Positions 7,684 through 18,986 of a stretch of DNA of 64,000 bases are shown piece after piece (positions within the stretch are counted from its first letter, which is position 1; each line of letters begins with the position of its first letter). Origin of the DNA: Rhodobacterales bacterium (GTDB lineage: Bacteria > Pseudomonadota > Alphaproteobacteria > Rhodobacterales > Rhodobacteraceae); NCBI GenBank assembly GCA_002748285.1, contig PDSA01000027.1:1-64000 (forward strand), in the 5' to 3' direction. The position numbers were made by a program, and so were the translations under genes. The notes beneath the pieces are model-generated. The model was not told the origin of the DNA and ran no database searches. It saw only the letters and a list, made by a program, of their open reading frames with translations.

Positions 7684-8142
7684 ATGGCTGACGTTAAAAA
7701 GTACCTCAAGAAACACACCGAGGCATTGGTCAAGGATGTTGGAATCGAAAATGCCTGCAAGCTGACCGGTAAATCCAAGGCGACGCTGGGCCGGTATTAT
7801 TCGGATTCGGATGAACATACCGACCGCTTCATGCCGATTGACACCGCCGCTTGTCTGGAGAAAGAGGCTTCTTATCCGCATGTGACCTCGGCGCTGGCAG
7901 ATCTGGCCGGGGTGACGATTTCGTTTCATCTGGAAAAGCGCAATGTTTCAGCAGAAGGCGGGGTGAATACCGATGTGATCGCTTTGTCTCAGCGCTTTGC
8001 GATGTTGATGTCGGAATACAGCCAGTCGATCGAGGATGGCATCATCACCATCAACGAGGCCAAACGCCTGCTGCATGAAACCTTGGCCCTGCAACATGTG
8101 TTGATGGATATGAAACTACATCTGGAAAAGGAACATGCTTAG
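7684..8142 (+). CDS. Conserved small protein with CII-like N-terminal region, function unknown
   Basis: The 152-residue protein starts at ATG 7684 with AGGAG 8 bases upstream. Residues 1-45 (KKHTEALVKDVGIENACKLTGKS, then ATLGRYYSD) resemble a helix-turn-helix of the phage CII/Cox type. The middle (YPHVTSALADLAGV) could be a second DNA-facing helix, and the C-terminal 50 residues form a charged, coiled-coil-like helix. There is no signal peptide or membrane segment. I believe similar proteins are common in Rhodobacterales chromosomes, which would make it a resident regulator rather than a phage gene. The function is not established. Confidence 0.7.
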   Translation: MADVKKYLKKHTEALVKDVGIENACKLTGKSKATLGRYYSDSDEHTDRFMPIDTAACLEKEASYPHVTSALADLAGVTISFHLEKRNVSAEGGVNTDVIALSQRFAMLMSEYSQSIEDGIITINEAKRLLHETLALQHVLMDMKLHLEKEHA

Positions 8143-8238
8143 GAAGGCTCGGTTCAGCCCGGTGCAGAGCTGTTAGCCGGGGTGTGTTTTAGACCCGCAA
8201 CAAGGAGGCGTCACATCTTTGCTGCTCTGGCGTAGCCG

Positions 8239-8264
8239 AGGCCCGGCTCAACACGCCCGGGCCT
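8239..8264. terminator. Possible terminator hairpin between two convergent genes
   Basis: AGGCCCGG (8239-8246) and CCGGGCCT (8257-8264) form an 8-bp stem with a 10-base loop between the convergent genes ending at 8142 (plus) and 8367 (minus). The T-run after it is short on both strands. Confidence 0.4.
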
Positions 8265-8366
8265 TTGTCGCCGCCCCCCGATGGCTCGGCGCCCGTTTTG
8301 AGGGAGCTTGCACGACACAGGCCGGGACAATGATGTTCAGGGCGCATAGGGTGCCGGATTGAGCGC

Positions 8367-9323
8367 CTATTTACCTTCGGATTGCTCGACTTCAATCCGG
8401 GCCAGAAAACCGGCGGCGCCGATCTGGATGAAATAGGCAAACATGATCGGCAGGATAAAGCTGGTGCCGTAAGTATCGACACTGAACACCGCCAAAATCA
8501 GCGCCAGCGTGATATAGCGGGTGGCGATATGCCAGAACACGGCTTTGCCGTCCGGGGTCTTGTCGGTCAGCTTGATCGCCACTGTAAACACCACCGCATA
8601 GAATACCGCCGTAGCCAGCCCCGCCCGCAACAGATCCAGCGGTGCAACCTTGAACAACAGCTGTGAAGTGCTGAGCGAGAACAGGTAGAACACGATGCCA
8701 AACATGGTGGCTTTTGAGATCAGCTTTTGATGGGTGGCGGTAAAGCTGACCACAGCTGGGAAAAATTTCAGCACGATACGGCTGACCACAAAGGGGATGA
8801 TGATCAGCAACACAAAAGGCGCAAAAGGTTTGACCTGACGCCCCGCCGCGGTGCCGTCCAGGGTACTGAGGTCAACCGAAGGGAAAAACCCGCTTGCCAG
8901 ATCGTTAAATTGACCAAAGATCAGCGTCACCGGCAGCAGCAGTGCCAGATTGAGCATGAAGATCACAAAGCCCACCTTTACATTCGCTCCGCTGACCTTG
9001 ATCCACATCATCACCATGCCCCCACCCGGCAGCAGCGCCAGCAAAAACAGCGCCGCGGCAATGCCGATATTCTGGCTGGTATAGCCGATGATCAGCGCGA
9101 TGGAGGTCAGCAGCAGATAGTTGATCCAGATATTTTTGAAAATCGCCCCGCTATGGCTGCGGATGATAGCAAAATCGGAAAAGTGGAATTTGAACAGGCT
9201 AGGGGTGACCAGAAACAGCCCGGCAATCAGGCAAACGGCTGAGGAAAAGGTCAGCCCTCCAGTCAGTTTTCCAAAGGTCAGGCCAAGGATAATGGCGACG
9301 ACGACAAGGGCAATCTGTTGCAT
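8367..9323 (-). CDS. BASS/ACR3-superfamily transporter (bile acid:Na+ symporter fold)
   Basis: The 318-residue integral membrane protein has about 9-10 hydrophobic segments and the SBF/ACR3 layout, with LLALLPGGGMVMMWIKVSGAN standing where these families have their conserved transmembrane crossover motif. The cysteine used by arsenite-exporting ACR3 proteins in that segment is absent, so arsenite transport is not supported. A Na+-coupled organic anion carrier is more likely. ATG 9323 is chosen because AGGA lies 8 bases upstream and the first membrane segment begins at once; an upstream extension to 9458 is rich in Cys and charged residues and looks non-coding. Confidence 0.7.
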   Translation of the reverse strand: MQQIALVVVAIILGLTFGKLTGGLTFSSAVCLIAGLFLVTPSLFKFHFSDFAIIRSHSGAIFKNIWINYLLLTSIALIIGYTSQNIGIAAALFLLALLPGGGMVMMWIKVSGANVKVGFVIFMLNLALLLPVTLIFGQFNDLASGFFPSVDLSTLDGTAAGRQVKPFAPFVLLIIIPFVVSRIVLKFFPAVVSFTATHQKLISKATMFGIVFYLFSLSTSQLLFKVAPLDLLRAGLATAVFYAVVFTVAIKLTDKTPDGKAVFWHIATRYITLALILAVFSVDTYGTSFILPIMFAYFIQIGAAGFLARIEVEQSEGK

Positions 9324-9629
9324 GGGAATATCCTGTTCATGTTCGAGTCGGGAAATAGAGCCTTGCTGGCATAATGAAAAACCATAACATTCACAATACC
9401 AGATATGTCGCAAGGGCGAAATTTCGCGACCGGCCAAAATAGATTCAATTTTTTGCACAGAAAGGCAAATAATCCGCCGGGCGATGCCTTGCAGCCGTCA
9501 AACCCCTTACCTATATACCCCCTGAAGCACGACCGGGGTCGACGCCCCGGAGATTTTGGGATCGGTGTGCGGATGCTTGTTTACGGGGCCGTGCGCCACA
9601 ACATCGCCTAACAAAAGGAAATATGAAAC
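9324..9629. other. Divergent promoter region between the transporter and dnaK
   Basis: About 300 bases separate the divergent genes. The region holds the putative heat-shock promoter of dnaK at 9488-9516 and, nearer 9324-9420, AT-rich DNA that should carry the transporter promoter. No additional gene is seen. Confidence 0.6.
9488..9516 (+). promoter_or_regulatory. Putative RpoH (heat shock) promoter of dnaK
   Basis: CTTGCAG (9488-9494) and CCTATAT (9510-9516) are spaced 15 bases apart. This fits the alphaproteobacterial RpoH pattern CTTG...CYTATNT upstream of the archetypal heat-shock gene. The leader to the dnaK ATG would be about 105 bases. Confidence 0.55.
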
Positions 9630-11549
<1,920 letters not shown>

Positions 11550-11600
11550 GGCGTCTGACTGACGCCTGAGGTCGACCCGGATCATTCCGGGTCGGCTTTT
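11550..11600 (+). terminator. Two hairpins between dnaK and dnaJ
   Basis: GGCGTC-TGACT-GACGCC (11550-11566) is followed by GACCCGGA-TCAT-TCCGGGTC (11574-11593) and then GGCTTTT. The second resembles a leaky intrinsic terminator. This would give more dnaK than dnaJ transcript, the usual situation for this gene pair. Confidence 0.55.
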
Positions 11601-11625
11601 GCGTTCCCAAAAAGGGGGACTATTC

Positions 11626-13071
11626 ATGTCAAAGCGCGATTATTACGATCTGCTGGGGGTCAGCAAAGACGCTTCGGCCACCGAGATCAAAAAGGCTTAT
11701 CGAAAGCGCGCCAAAGAGCTGCACCCAGACAGCAATTCCGACAATCCCAATGCCGAGGCCCAGTTCAAAGAGGTGAACGAAGCCCATGACGTGCTCAAGG
11801 ATCCCGACAAACGCGCGGCCTATGACCGGTTCGGCCATGCTGCTTTTGAGGGCGGCGGCCCGCGCGGGGGGCATCCGGGTCATGGCGGAGATTTCTCTTC
11901 GGCGTTTTCCGATGTGTTTGATGATCTGTTCGGCGATTTCATGGGCGGCGGTCGCGGCGGCGGACGGCCCCGCGCCACCCGGGGCTCGGATCTGCGCTAT
12001 AATCTACGCATCACCCTAGAAGAAGCCTTTGCCGGTCTGCAAAAAACCATCACCGTGCCGACCTCTGTGTCTTGCGCCGAATGCTCGGGCACCGGGGCTG
12101 AAAGCGGCTCTGAACCTGTGACCTGCCCGACCTGCTCCGGCATGGGCAAGGTGCGGGCGCAGCAGGGCTTTTTCACCGTCGAACGCACCTGCCCCACCTG
12201 TCAGGGTGCTGGGCAAATGATCAACAACCCGTGCAAATCCTGCAACGGGGTCGGACGCAAGGAAAAAGAGCGCTCGCTTTCAGTCAACATCCCGGTGGGG
12301 GTGGAAACCGGCACCCGCATCCGGCTGTCGGGCGAAGGCGAAGCCGGTCTGCGGGGTGGCCCGCCCGGTGATCTCTATATCTTTATCGACGTTAAGGAGC
12401 ACGAGCTGTTCCAGCGCGATGGCGTCAACCTTTATTGCAAAGTGCCGGTCAGCATCGGCACCGCCGCGCTGGGCGGAGACATCGAAGTGCCCACCATAGA
12501 TGGTGGCCGCAGCCGGGTGAAAGTGCCGGCGGGGTCGCAATCCGGGCGGCAAATGCGGCTTCGCGCCAAGGGCATGCCAGCGCTGCGGGGTAATGGCACC
12601 GGTGATATGTTCATCGAACTGGCGGTTGAAACGCCGGTCAACCTGACCACGCGGCAAAAGGAAATCATGCGCGAATTTGAAAACATCGCCGCAGATAACA
12701 ACCCACAAGGCACCAGCTCTCGCCCGGCCTCAAGGCCGGGCTGCGCCTGCCTGCCCGCCCGGCAGGCGCAGCCCGGCGCTCTCTATGTTATGTGGTATTG
12801 TACAGAGCCCCCCGAAACCGGTTCATCCGGCATCGGGCATTTTTTACCCGGCGAAGTTAATTGTTTTTTCAATAAATTGATTCATCATTCCGGGCATGAG
12901 CCAGAGCAACCACTTTTCCGAAATGCCCCTGCCCCTGTTTCAGGGGGACGAGGTCACGCCCGCCCTTCACGCCGGGGCGCAACCGTCTTACATTCGCGAC
13001 CACCGCAAACGGCTGCGAGAGCGGTTTATCAAGGGCGGGGCGGATGCGCTGCCGGATTACGAAATGCTTGA
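11626..13071 (+). CDS. dnaJ: Chaperone DnaJ with C-terminus replaced by a palindromic repeat and read-through
   Basis: From ATG 11626 (AGGGGGA upstream) the product has the J domain with HPD at residues 33-35, the Gly/Phe-rich linker, four CxxCxGxG zinc repeats (about 143-220) and both C-terminal substrate domains. Up to about residue 365 it is a normal DnaJ. The family then ends with roughly 15-20 residues containing a FF...VKxFWDG-like helix. Here the frame instead enters a two-hairpin GC repeat (12721-12777) and stays open to 13071, giving 481 residues and overlapping the first 176 bases of radC. The tail has no recognisable homology. The J domain and zinc region should work; the tail may be unfolded or degraded. 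Confidence 0.88.
   Translation: MSKRDYYDLLGVSKDASATEIKKAYRKRAKELHPDSNSDNPNAEAQFKEVNEAHDVLKDPDKRAAYDRFGHAAFEGGGPRGGHPGHGGDFSSAFSDVFDDLFGDFMGGGRGGGRPRATRGSDLRYNLRITLEEAFAGLQKTITVPTSVSCAECSGTGAESGSEPVTCPTCSGMGKVRAQQGFFTVERTCPTCQGAGQMINNPCKSCNGVGRKEKERSLSVNIPVGVETGTRIRLSGEGEAGLRGGPPGDLYIFIDVKEHELFQRDGVNLYCKVPVSIGTAALGGDIEVPTIDGGRSRVKVPAGSQSGRQMRLRAKGMPALRGNGTGDMFIELAVETPVNLTTRQKEIMREFENIAADNNPQGTSSRPASRPGCACLPARQAQPGALYVMWYCTEPPETGSSGIGHFLPGEVNCFFNKLIHHSGHEPEQPLFRNAPAPVSGGRGHARPSRRGATVLHSRPPQTAARAVYQGRGGCAAGLRNA
12721..12777 (+). repeat. Two-hairpin palindromic repeat, copy 1 (inside dnaJ)
   Basis: Two adjacent palindromes are seen: CCCGGCCT-CA-AGGCCGGG (12723-12740), and a 17-bp perfect stem, GCCGGGCTGCGCCTGCC (12735-12751) with its complement at 12761-12777, over a 9-base loop. 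The same architecture and most of the same bases recur at 43034-43087 in the opposite orientation. It has no open reading frame of its own, no terminal features of an insertion sequence and no regular spacing, so it looks like a REP/BIME-type extragenic element. Confidence 0.8.
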
Positions 13072-13654
13072 GCTGCTGCTGTTTCGTGCCATCCCACGCT
13101 GCGATGTCAAACCGCTGGCCTGGCGTTTGCTGGATAAATTCGGCGATTTCAACCGGGTGATCTCGGCCCCGGCCGAGCGGTTGCGCGAAATCAAAGGGGT
13201 GGGCGATGCAGTGGTGCAAGAGCTAAAAATCGTCGAAGCGGCAGCCCACCGTCTGGCACGTTCGAAAATCATGCACAAACACGCACTGTCCAGTTGGCAG
13301 GCGCTGCTGGATTACTGCCACACCACCATGGCCCACCGCGAGACCGAGCATTTCCGGGTGCTGTATCTCGACAATAAAAACATTCTGATCGAGGATGAGG
13401 AACAGGCCAAAGGCACGGTCAACCATGTGCCGGTTTACCCGCGTGAAGTGGTCAAACGGGCGCTGGAGCTGAACGCCTCGGCGCTGATTCTGGTGCACAA
13501 CCATCCGTCGGGCGACCCTACGCCATCGGATGCCGATATCAGCATGACCATTCAGATCGAAAAAGCCGCGCTCAGCCTGGGGCTGACGCTGCATGATCAT
13601 CTGATCATTGGCAAATCCTGTGAAATCAGCTTACGCGGGGATGGGTATCTATAG
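12896..13654 (+). CDS. radC: RadC-family JAB1/MPN+ protein
   Basis: The 252-residue protein has an N-terminal helix-hairpin-helix region ([20 protein letters not shown]) and the MPN+ metalloprotease-like core with [17 protein letters not shown], where His201, His203 and the following Ser and Asp would bind zinc. Despite its name, the family's role in DNA repair is not established; members have been linked to genetic exchange. Its 5' end lies inside the extended dnaJ frame, and its 3' end overlaps the convergent OmpA-domain gene by 6 bases. Confidence 0.93.
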   Translation: MSQSNHFSEMPLPLFQGDEVTPALHAGAQPSYIRDHRKRLRERFIKGGADALPDYEMLELLLFRAIPRCDVKPLAWRLLDKFGDFNRVISAPAERLREIKGVGDAVVQELKIVEAAAHRLARSKIMHKHALSSWQALLDYCHTTMAHRETEHFRVLYLDNKNILIEDEEQAKGTVNHVPVYPREVVKRALELNASALILVHNHPSGDPTPSDADISMTIQIEKAALSLGLTLHDHLIIGKSCEISLRGDGYL

Positions 13655-15208
13655 GCGCTCTTTCACCCAAACCTCAACCCGCCGGTTCACCTGCCGGCCC
13701 CACGGGCTGTCATCACAAGCCATCGGCATAGCTTCGCCAAAAGCGGCCAGCTGTAGGGAAAGCTGTTGTGGTCTGAGGGTTTTGGCCGCTTTCTGCACCG
13801 CCGCCCGCACCGCTGCCGCCCGTTTTTGGGCGATTTTACGGTTCACCTTGGCCGGCCCCTTGCCGTCACTGAACCCGACAAACAACAATTCGCGCCCATC
13901 ATATCTGCCCGCCTCCAGCAACCGCGCCAGCAACACCACATTGGCTTTGGATTGCGCATCCAACCGGCTGGAACCGGGCTGGAACCGAAAGGTCAGGCTC
14001 AGGCGTTTGCCTGTTTGCAGGCGGGTGACCATGCGTTGCAGCTCGGCCAGATCGGTTTCCGGCCCCGCTGCGGCAATCGCATGGGCAAAACGTGCCCCTT
14101 GATCCGTTAGCGCGATTTCCTCCACCCGCTGATCGACAAACCCGGCGGCGCGCACCACATGCTGTGCCGATGGATCCTGCAGATAAGACAGAAACTCGCG
14201 GCCGATTTTGGGCAGGCGATAGGCCGGAAGGTAAAGGAACAGCGGCGCCGTCAGCGGGTAGTCTTCGGTTTTGACCGAGCGGGCGCTGGCCTGCAACCCG
14301 ATGCCACAATCTGAACGAAAGCGCAGGATTTTGGCGTTGCCAATTTCGGACAACCGGCTGATGCCAATCGCAAACGGATCCGCCGCCACAGTATCAGCCA
14401 GTGCCGCCGCATCCTGATGGCGCGCGATGTCAGCGGCAAGCTCCAACTGGTTGGCTTCCATCACATCCTGTTGAAATCGTTGGGCTATTCCCAATGACGC
14501 CGCCGGAAGGTGCAGATAAACCGGCGCGTTGGGGCCGCCAATTTGCTGCCAGTTGCTGATCTCTCCGGCAAACAGCCGGGCCAGATCAGCCTGCGAGATC
14601 GCGCCCAGCGGGTTGTTCGGGGCCACCAGCGCCACCACAGCATCCAGCCCGACAATCCGTTGCCGCCGAGCCTCGCGCAAATGGCCCAGCCCGGCCTTGC
14701 GGGCGGCGATGATTTCCTTATCCGTCACCGCTCGGCTGGCCAGCACCATATTGGCCTCGCCCTTGATCAGCCGGGCAAAGCCATCTGCCGTATTCGACAG
14801 GGCAAAATGAAACCGGGCGACGGGTTTGCCAGCATCGGGGGATCGCAATTCATAACTGAAATGCAGATCGTCGCGGATGATCTGGCGCAGCTCAAAGCCG
14901 CTCTGGCGGGCAAAATCCGCGAGCAGCGCCGGCATCAGCTGCTGACCAATGGCCCGCGCCCCGGCAAGGGTGATCTCGGCCACATAATTTTCCAGATCGG
15001 GGCATCCCGTGCCGGCGCAGCTGACCGCAGTTTTTTCCAGTGTCATCGCGCCATAGGCCGATTTCAGGCGGTAAAACTCTCCGTCAAAGGACAGCAATGT
15101 GCCCGCGATTGACACTTTGCCATCACGCGAGGTCAGCACCACGTCTTGCGCCATAGCCGGACCGACCCATGATAAAAAAAACAGCAGCGCTGCACAGATT
15201 AATCGCAT
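13649..15208 (-). CDS. Periplasmic phosphate-binding-like protein fused to an OmpA domain
   Basis: The 519-residue protein has a signal peptide (MRLICAALLFFLSWVGPAMA). A PstS-like type 2 periplasmic binding fold follows (about 85-350, with AISQADLARLFAGEISNW typical of PstS-like proteins), then a C-terminal OmpA peptidoglycan-binding domain (about 400-519: FQPGSSRLD, and RKIAQKRAAAVRAAV with NRRVEVWV). It should sit in the periplasm bound to the cell wall. Whether it binds phosphate or merely senses an anion is unknown. It is the last gene of the secA-unnamed protein group, 13 bases after the preceding gene. Confidence 0.82.
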   Translation of the reverse strand: MRLICAALLFFLSWVGPAMAQDVVLTSRDGKVSIAGTLLSFDGEFYRLKSAYGAMTLEKTAVSCAGTGCPDLENYVAEITLAGARAIGQQLMPALLADFARQSGFELRQIIRDDLHFSYELRSPDAGKPVARFHFALSNTADGFARLIKGEANMVLASRAVTDKEIIAARKAGLGHLREARRQRIVGLDAVVALVAPNNPLGAISQADLARLFAGEISNWQQIGGPNAPVYLHLPAASLGIAQRFQQDVMEANQLELAADIARHQDAAALADTVAADPFAIGISRLSEIGNAKILRFRSDCGIGLQASARSVKTEDYPLTAPLFLYLPAYRLPKIGREFLSYLQDPSAQHVVRAAGFVDQRVEEIALTDQGARFAHAIAAAGPETDLAELQRMVTRLQTGKRLSLTFRFQPGSSRLDAQSKANVVLLARLLEAGRYDGRELLFVGFSDGKGPAKVNRKIAQKRAAAVRAAVQKAAKTLRPQQLSLQLAAFGEAMPMACDDSPWGRQVNRRVEVWVKERL

Positions 15209-15221
15209 GATATTTAGCCAC

Positions 15222-16115
15222 TCACCCTTGATCGCCGCTGATTTTCAAATCTTTTAGCAGGTTTTTCAGCACCAGGTCAGTGCCAATCTGATCACAGGGC
15301 GGCATTCTGATGGAAATATCGCCACCGCCGGATGTGCCATGCAGGGTTTGCGCCGCAAGCGCCTGATCGCAGTTCGAGCGCGTCACAGGTACCACAAGAT
15401 GCAGGCGGATCGTGGTCCGGTGATGCACCCGCCCAGCGGGGAAGCTGTAGATTTCGGCCTGATGAGCATCGGCCATATGGGCGTTGCCCAGCCGGGTCAG
15501 ATATCCGCCACGCCCCCGGAGCGCGCGAGCGGTGCTTTGCGGCTGTCCCGCCCAGAGATGGGTTTTGCGCCCGGAGCGGGCATTGAGTTCGAACACATGG
15601 AGTTGCAGATCATCCGAGCCGGACCATTGCAGCCCCACCCGGCGAAAATGCGCCGCTTCAGGCAGGCTGAGGCTGGTTATCACCGCCGCCGCATCGGCCA
15701 GCTTTAGCTCAAAGGTGGCCTGACTTGTCAGGGCGGGCACAGTCGCTGTGAAAGTGCCGATATTTGAGGTGGTGTCGCTGAAAACCAGCCCCTGATGGCG
15801 CACAGTCAAGGCGCGGTTGGGCAGGCAGGGCGCGTGCAGCTGCAGCACCGCCATGGCACCGGGGGCGGCATGGGCGGTCAACTTGACCTCGCAGGCCAGA
15901 CCGAGCGGGCTGTAAGCCTGATAATCGGGGCGTTTCGGGGCGGTGTAGGGGCTGGTTGTCTGCCTGACCTGATCAGCTAACCCGGGAACCGGCCCGGCTG
16001 AGGGCGGCGGTAGGGGCGGCTCAGCCGGTTGCGCCGCTGCCAGAGCCCCCAGAAACGGCAAAAGGGCGGCGGCCAAGAGCAGCCGCACGCCCGCGCCTAT
16101 GCCGCTTTTGCGCAA
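15222..16115 (-). CDS. Secreted protein of unknown function encoded directly after secA
   Basis: The 297-residue product has a signal peptide (VRLLLAAALLPFLGALAAAQ), a proline-rich stretch, then a beta-rich domain from about residue 60 with paired cysteines (LACEVKLTAHAAPG and LHAPCLPNRAL). No catalytic motif is evident. The start is an unusual TTG at 16115 (minus strand TTGCGCAAAAGC), only 3 bases after the secA stop codon, so translation is probably coupled to secA. I do not recognise a named family. The signal peptide and the PstS/OmpA gene downstream suggest a periplasmic or envelope role. Confidence 0.75.
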   Translation of the reverse strand: MRKSGIGAGVRLLLAAALLPFLGALAAAQPAEPPLPPPSAGPVPGLADQVRQTTSPYTAPKRPDYQAYSPLGLACEVKLTAHAAPGAMAVLQLHAPCLPNRALTVRHQGLVFSDTTSNIGTFTATVPALTSQATFELKLADAAAVITSLSLPEAAHFRRVGLQWSGSDDLQLHVFELNARSGRKTHLWAGQPQSTARALRGRGGYLTRLGNAHMADAHQAEIYSFPAGRVHHRTTIRLHLVVPVTRSNCDQALAAQTLHGTSGGGDISIRMPPCDQIGTDLVLKNLLKDLKISGDQG

Positions 16116-16118
16116 GCT

Positions 16119-18794
16119 TTACACCAAACGCCCGTGGCAATGCTTGAATTTACGGCCCGAGCCGCAAGGGCAAGGGGCATTGCGCGATGGGTTGCCCCAG
16201 CTTTCCGGGTCGTTTTCGTCAAACTCTGGCGCGGTTACGCCTGCCCCCCCATTCAAGCCGGCGGCCTGTTGCTGGGCCAGCATTTGCTGCATCATTTCCT
16301 CTTGCTCTTCGGGCGAGAGCGGACGGATTTGCGACAGCTGTTGCGTGACGTCTTCGCGTAAGGCGTTCAACATACTTTCAAACAGTTGGAAGGATTCGTT
16401 TTTGTATTCGTTCAACGGATCACGCTGAGCATAGCCCCGGAACCCAACCACCGAGCGCAGATGCTCCAGCGTCAGCAGATGGTCGCGCCATTTGCCGTCA
16501 ATGGTTTGCAGCAAAATCTGCTTTTCAATGCTGCGCAGAGCCTCGGGGCCGAATTGCGCCGCCTTTTCGGCCATCAGCTTGTCCGCCGCTTCGCACAGGC
16601 GTTCGATGATCGCTTCGTCATCCACGCCCTCTTCTTTGGCCCATGCAATGACCGGCACATCCAGACCCATTTTTTCGATTGCCGCAGCATACAGACCCTC
16701 GGTATCCCATTGATCCGCATAGGTTTTGGGCGGGATAAAGGTGGTCACCAGATCCTCGGCCACCTGATGGCGCATATCCTGAACGATTTCGGAAAGGTCG
16801 CTGGCTTCCATGATTTCGCGGCGCTGAGCAAAAATCACCTTGCGCTGATCATTCATCACATCGTCAAATTTCAGCAACTGCTTGCGGATGTCGAAATTGC
16901 GCCCCTCGACCTTGGCCTGTGCCTTCTCCAGCGATTTGTTGACCCAAGGGTGCACGATGGCTTCGCCCTCTTTCATGCCCAGCTTGCCCAGCACCGCATC
17001 CAGCCGCTCCGAGCCGAAAATCCGCATCAGATCGTCTTCGAGCGACAGGAAAAACGCCGAGCGCCCCGGATCGCCCTGACGGCCCGAGCGCCCCCGCAGC
17101 TGGTTGTCGATCCGACGGCTTTCATGGCGTTCGGTGGCCAGAACGAACAGGCCGCCGGCCTCGATTACCTTGGCTTTTTCCTCGGCATGTTCGGCCTCGA
17201 TCTTGCTGCGCAGCTCTTCGGGGTTGGCCTCGGGATCGGCGGCCAGAGCCTCCATCACGATCATATCGACATTGCCGCCCAGCTGAATATCAGTGCCGCG
17301 CCCGGCCATGTTGGTGGCGATGGTCACCGCGCCCAGCTTACCGGCATCGGCGACGATTTTCGCCTCTTGTTCATGGTGGCGGGCGTTCAGCACGTTATGC
17401 TTGATGCCAGCGGCTTTGAGCATGTCCGAGAGCATCTCGGATTTCTCAATCGAGGTGGTCCCCACCAGAATCGGCTGCCCCTTTTCATGGGCTTCCTTGA
17501 TGCTCTTCACCACCCCTTCATATTTCTCGCGAGCGGTGCGATACACTTGATCATGATCGTCCTTGCGGATCACAGGGCGGTTGGTAGGCACTTCGACCAC
17601 GCCGAGCTTGTAGATTTCGGCGAATTCTTCGGCCTCGGTCAGGGCGGTGCCGGTCATGCCCGACAGTTTGCCATAGAGCCGGAAATAGTTTTGGAACGTC
17701 ACCGACGCCAAGGTGACGTTTTCGGGTTGGATCGGGCAGCCCTCTTTGGCCTCGATCGCCTGATGCAGCCCGCCCGACAGCCGCCGCCCGGCCATCATCC
17801 GGCCGGTAAATTCGTCGATCAGCATCACCTCGGTGCCGCGCACGATGTAATCTTTGTCTTTGGTAAACAGTTTATGCGCCCGCAAGCCCTGATTAGCGTG
17901 ATGCACAATGGTGGTGCTTTCGGGATCGTAAAGCGTCTGATCCTCGGGCAGAATGCCGGCTTCGTGCAGGATTTTCTCGATAAACTCGTTGCCTTCCTCG
18001 GTGAAGGACACTGTGCGGTTTTTCTCGTCCAGCTCGTAATGCGCATCGCCCAGCTGCGGGATCAGCTTATCGACGGTGACGTAAAGATCCGAGCGATCCT
18101 CGGACGGGCCGGAGATGATCAGCGGGGTGCGGGCCTCGTCAATCAGGATCGAGTCGACCTCGTCCACAATCGCGAAATGATGGTCGCGCTGCACCATCTC
18201 GGCCAGCTCGGCTTTCATATTGTCGCGCAAATAGTCAAAACCCAGCTCGTTATTGGTGGCATAGGTGATGTCGGCGGCATAGGCGGCGCGGCGTTCTGCG
18301 TCGGACATGTTGGGGTAAACCACCCCAGTGGTTAGCCCCAGAGCAGCATAGACCTGCCCCATCCATTGGGCATCACGCTTGGCCAGATAATCATTGACGG
18401 TGACGATATGCACGCCCTTGCCCGTCAGCGCGTTCAGATAGGCGGCGAAGGTGGCAACCAGGGTTTTGCCCTCGCCGGTTTTCATTTCCGAGATATTGCC
18501 CTGATGCAGAAAAAGCCCCCCCATCAGCTGGGTGTCAAAGGCCCGCAGACCCAGCGCACGATGGGCGGCCTCGCGCACATTGGCAAAGGCCTCAACCAGC
18601 AGATCATCCAGCTTTTCGCCCTCATTGGCGCGTTTGGCCAGCTCTTGGGTTTTCTGCTTGATCTGATCGTCAGACAGCTTTTGAAACTCGGGCTCGAGCG
18701 CATTGATCTTTTCGATCAACGGTCGGGTGGCCTTGATCTTGCGGTCATTGGGGGTGCCGAAGACTTTTTTGGCGATGGTGCCGATACCTAACAT
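16119..18794 (-). CDS. secA: Protein translocase ATPase SecA
   Basis: The 891-residue SecA has Walker A MKTGEGKT (residues 104-111), DEVD near 210, the preprotein cross-linking domain, NBD2 with [14 protein letters not shown] and [13 protein letters not shown], the helical scaffold, and the C-terminal zinc tail [14 protein letters not shown] that binds SecB and lipids. It drives unfolded precursors through SecYEG; secE is also in this window. Length and domains are complete. The gene is divergent from a parvulin gene; a good -35/-10 pair lies at 18918-18946. Confidence 0.98.
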   Translation of the reverse strand: MLGIGTIAKKVFGTPNDRKIKATRPLIEKINALEPEFQKLSDDQIKQKTQELAKRANEGEKLDDLLVEAFANVREAAHRALGLRAFDTQLMGGLFLHQGNISEMKTGEGKTLVATFAAYLNALTGKGVHIVTVNDYLAKRDAQWMGQVYAALGLTTGVVYPNMSDAERRAAYAADITYATNNELGFDYLRDNMKAELAEMVQRDHHFAIVDEVDSILIDEARTPLIISGPSEDRSDLYVTVDKLIPQLGDAHYELDEKNRTVSFTEEGNEFIEKILHEAGILPEDQTLYDPESTTIVHHANQGLRAHKLFTKDKDYIVRGTEVMLIDEFTGRMMAGRRLSGGLHQAIEAKEGCPIQPENVTLASVTFQNYFRLYGKLSGMTGTALTEAEEFAEIYKLGVVEVPTNRPVIRKDDHDQVYRTAREKYEGVVKSIKEAHEKGQPILVGTTSIEKSEMLSDMLKAAGIKHNVLNARHHEQEAKIVADAGKLGAVTIATNMAGRGTDIQLGGNVDMIVMEALAADPEANPEELRSKIEAEHAEEKAKVIEAGGLFVLATERHESRRIDNQLRGRSGRQGDPGRSAFFLSLEDDLMRIFGSERLDAVLGKLGMKEGEAIVHPWVNKSLEKAQAKVEGRNFDIRKQLLKFDDVMNDQRKVIFAQRREIMEASDLSEIVQDMRHQVAEDLVTTFIPPKTYADQWDTEGLYAAAIEKMGLDVPVIAWAKEEGVDDEAIIERLCEAADKLMAEKAAQFGPEALRSIEKQILLQTIDGKWRDHLLTLEHLRSVVGFRGYAQRDPLNEYKNESFQLFESMLNALREDVTQQLSQIRPLSPEEQEEMMQQMLAQQQAAGLNGGAGVTAPEFDENDPESWGNPSRNAPCPCGSGRKFKHCHGRLV

Positions 18795-18917
18795 ATTTTC
18801 CCTGCCTAACTGATCTCATCTGGTAAATCTTGTGTGACAGTCCCTTGCCCCGCAACGCCGTCCATTCTACATACGAACGACGAAACGCAGCCCCGGCTGC
18901 CACCAAAACCCTTTGGC

Positions 18918-18946
18918 GATGTAAGCAGCTGGCATAGCAGTGTCAA
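18918..18946 (-). promoter_or_regulatory. Putative sigma-70 promoter of secA
   Basis: On the minus strand, a perfect TTGACA (18946-18941) and TACATC (18923-18918) are spaced by 17 bases. The secA leader would be about 115 bases. Confidence 0.6.
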
Positions 18947-18986
18947 TGTTGTGCGCCGCCGTGCAACCCGATCTGAGGAAAAATAG

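Noticed and set aside
8367..9323. Arsenite exporter ACR3
   Set aside because: The fold is compatible, but the conserved cysteine of ACR3 is missing and no arsenic genes are nearby.
12721..12777. Palindromic repeat as part of a CRISPR array
   Set aside because: Only one copy at each site, no regularly spaced repeats and no cas genes.
12677..12880. Alternative 67-codon frame across the repeat between dnaJ and radC
   Set aside because: It crosses the palindromic element in another frame and gives no DnaJ-like end; more likely chance.
16386..18335. Plus-strand open frame of 649 codons opposite secA
   Set aside because: Antisense shadow of secA without domains or a ribosome binding site.
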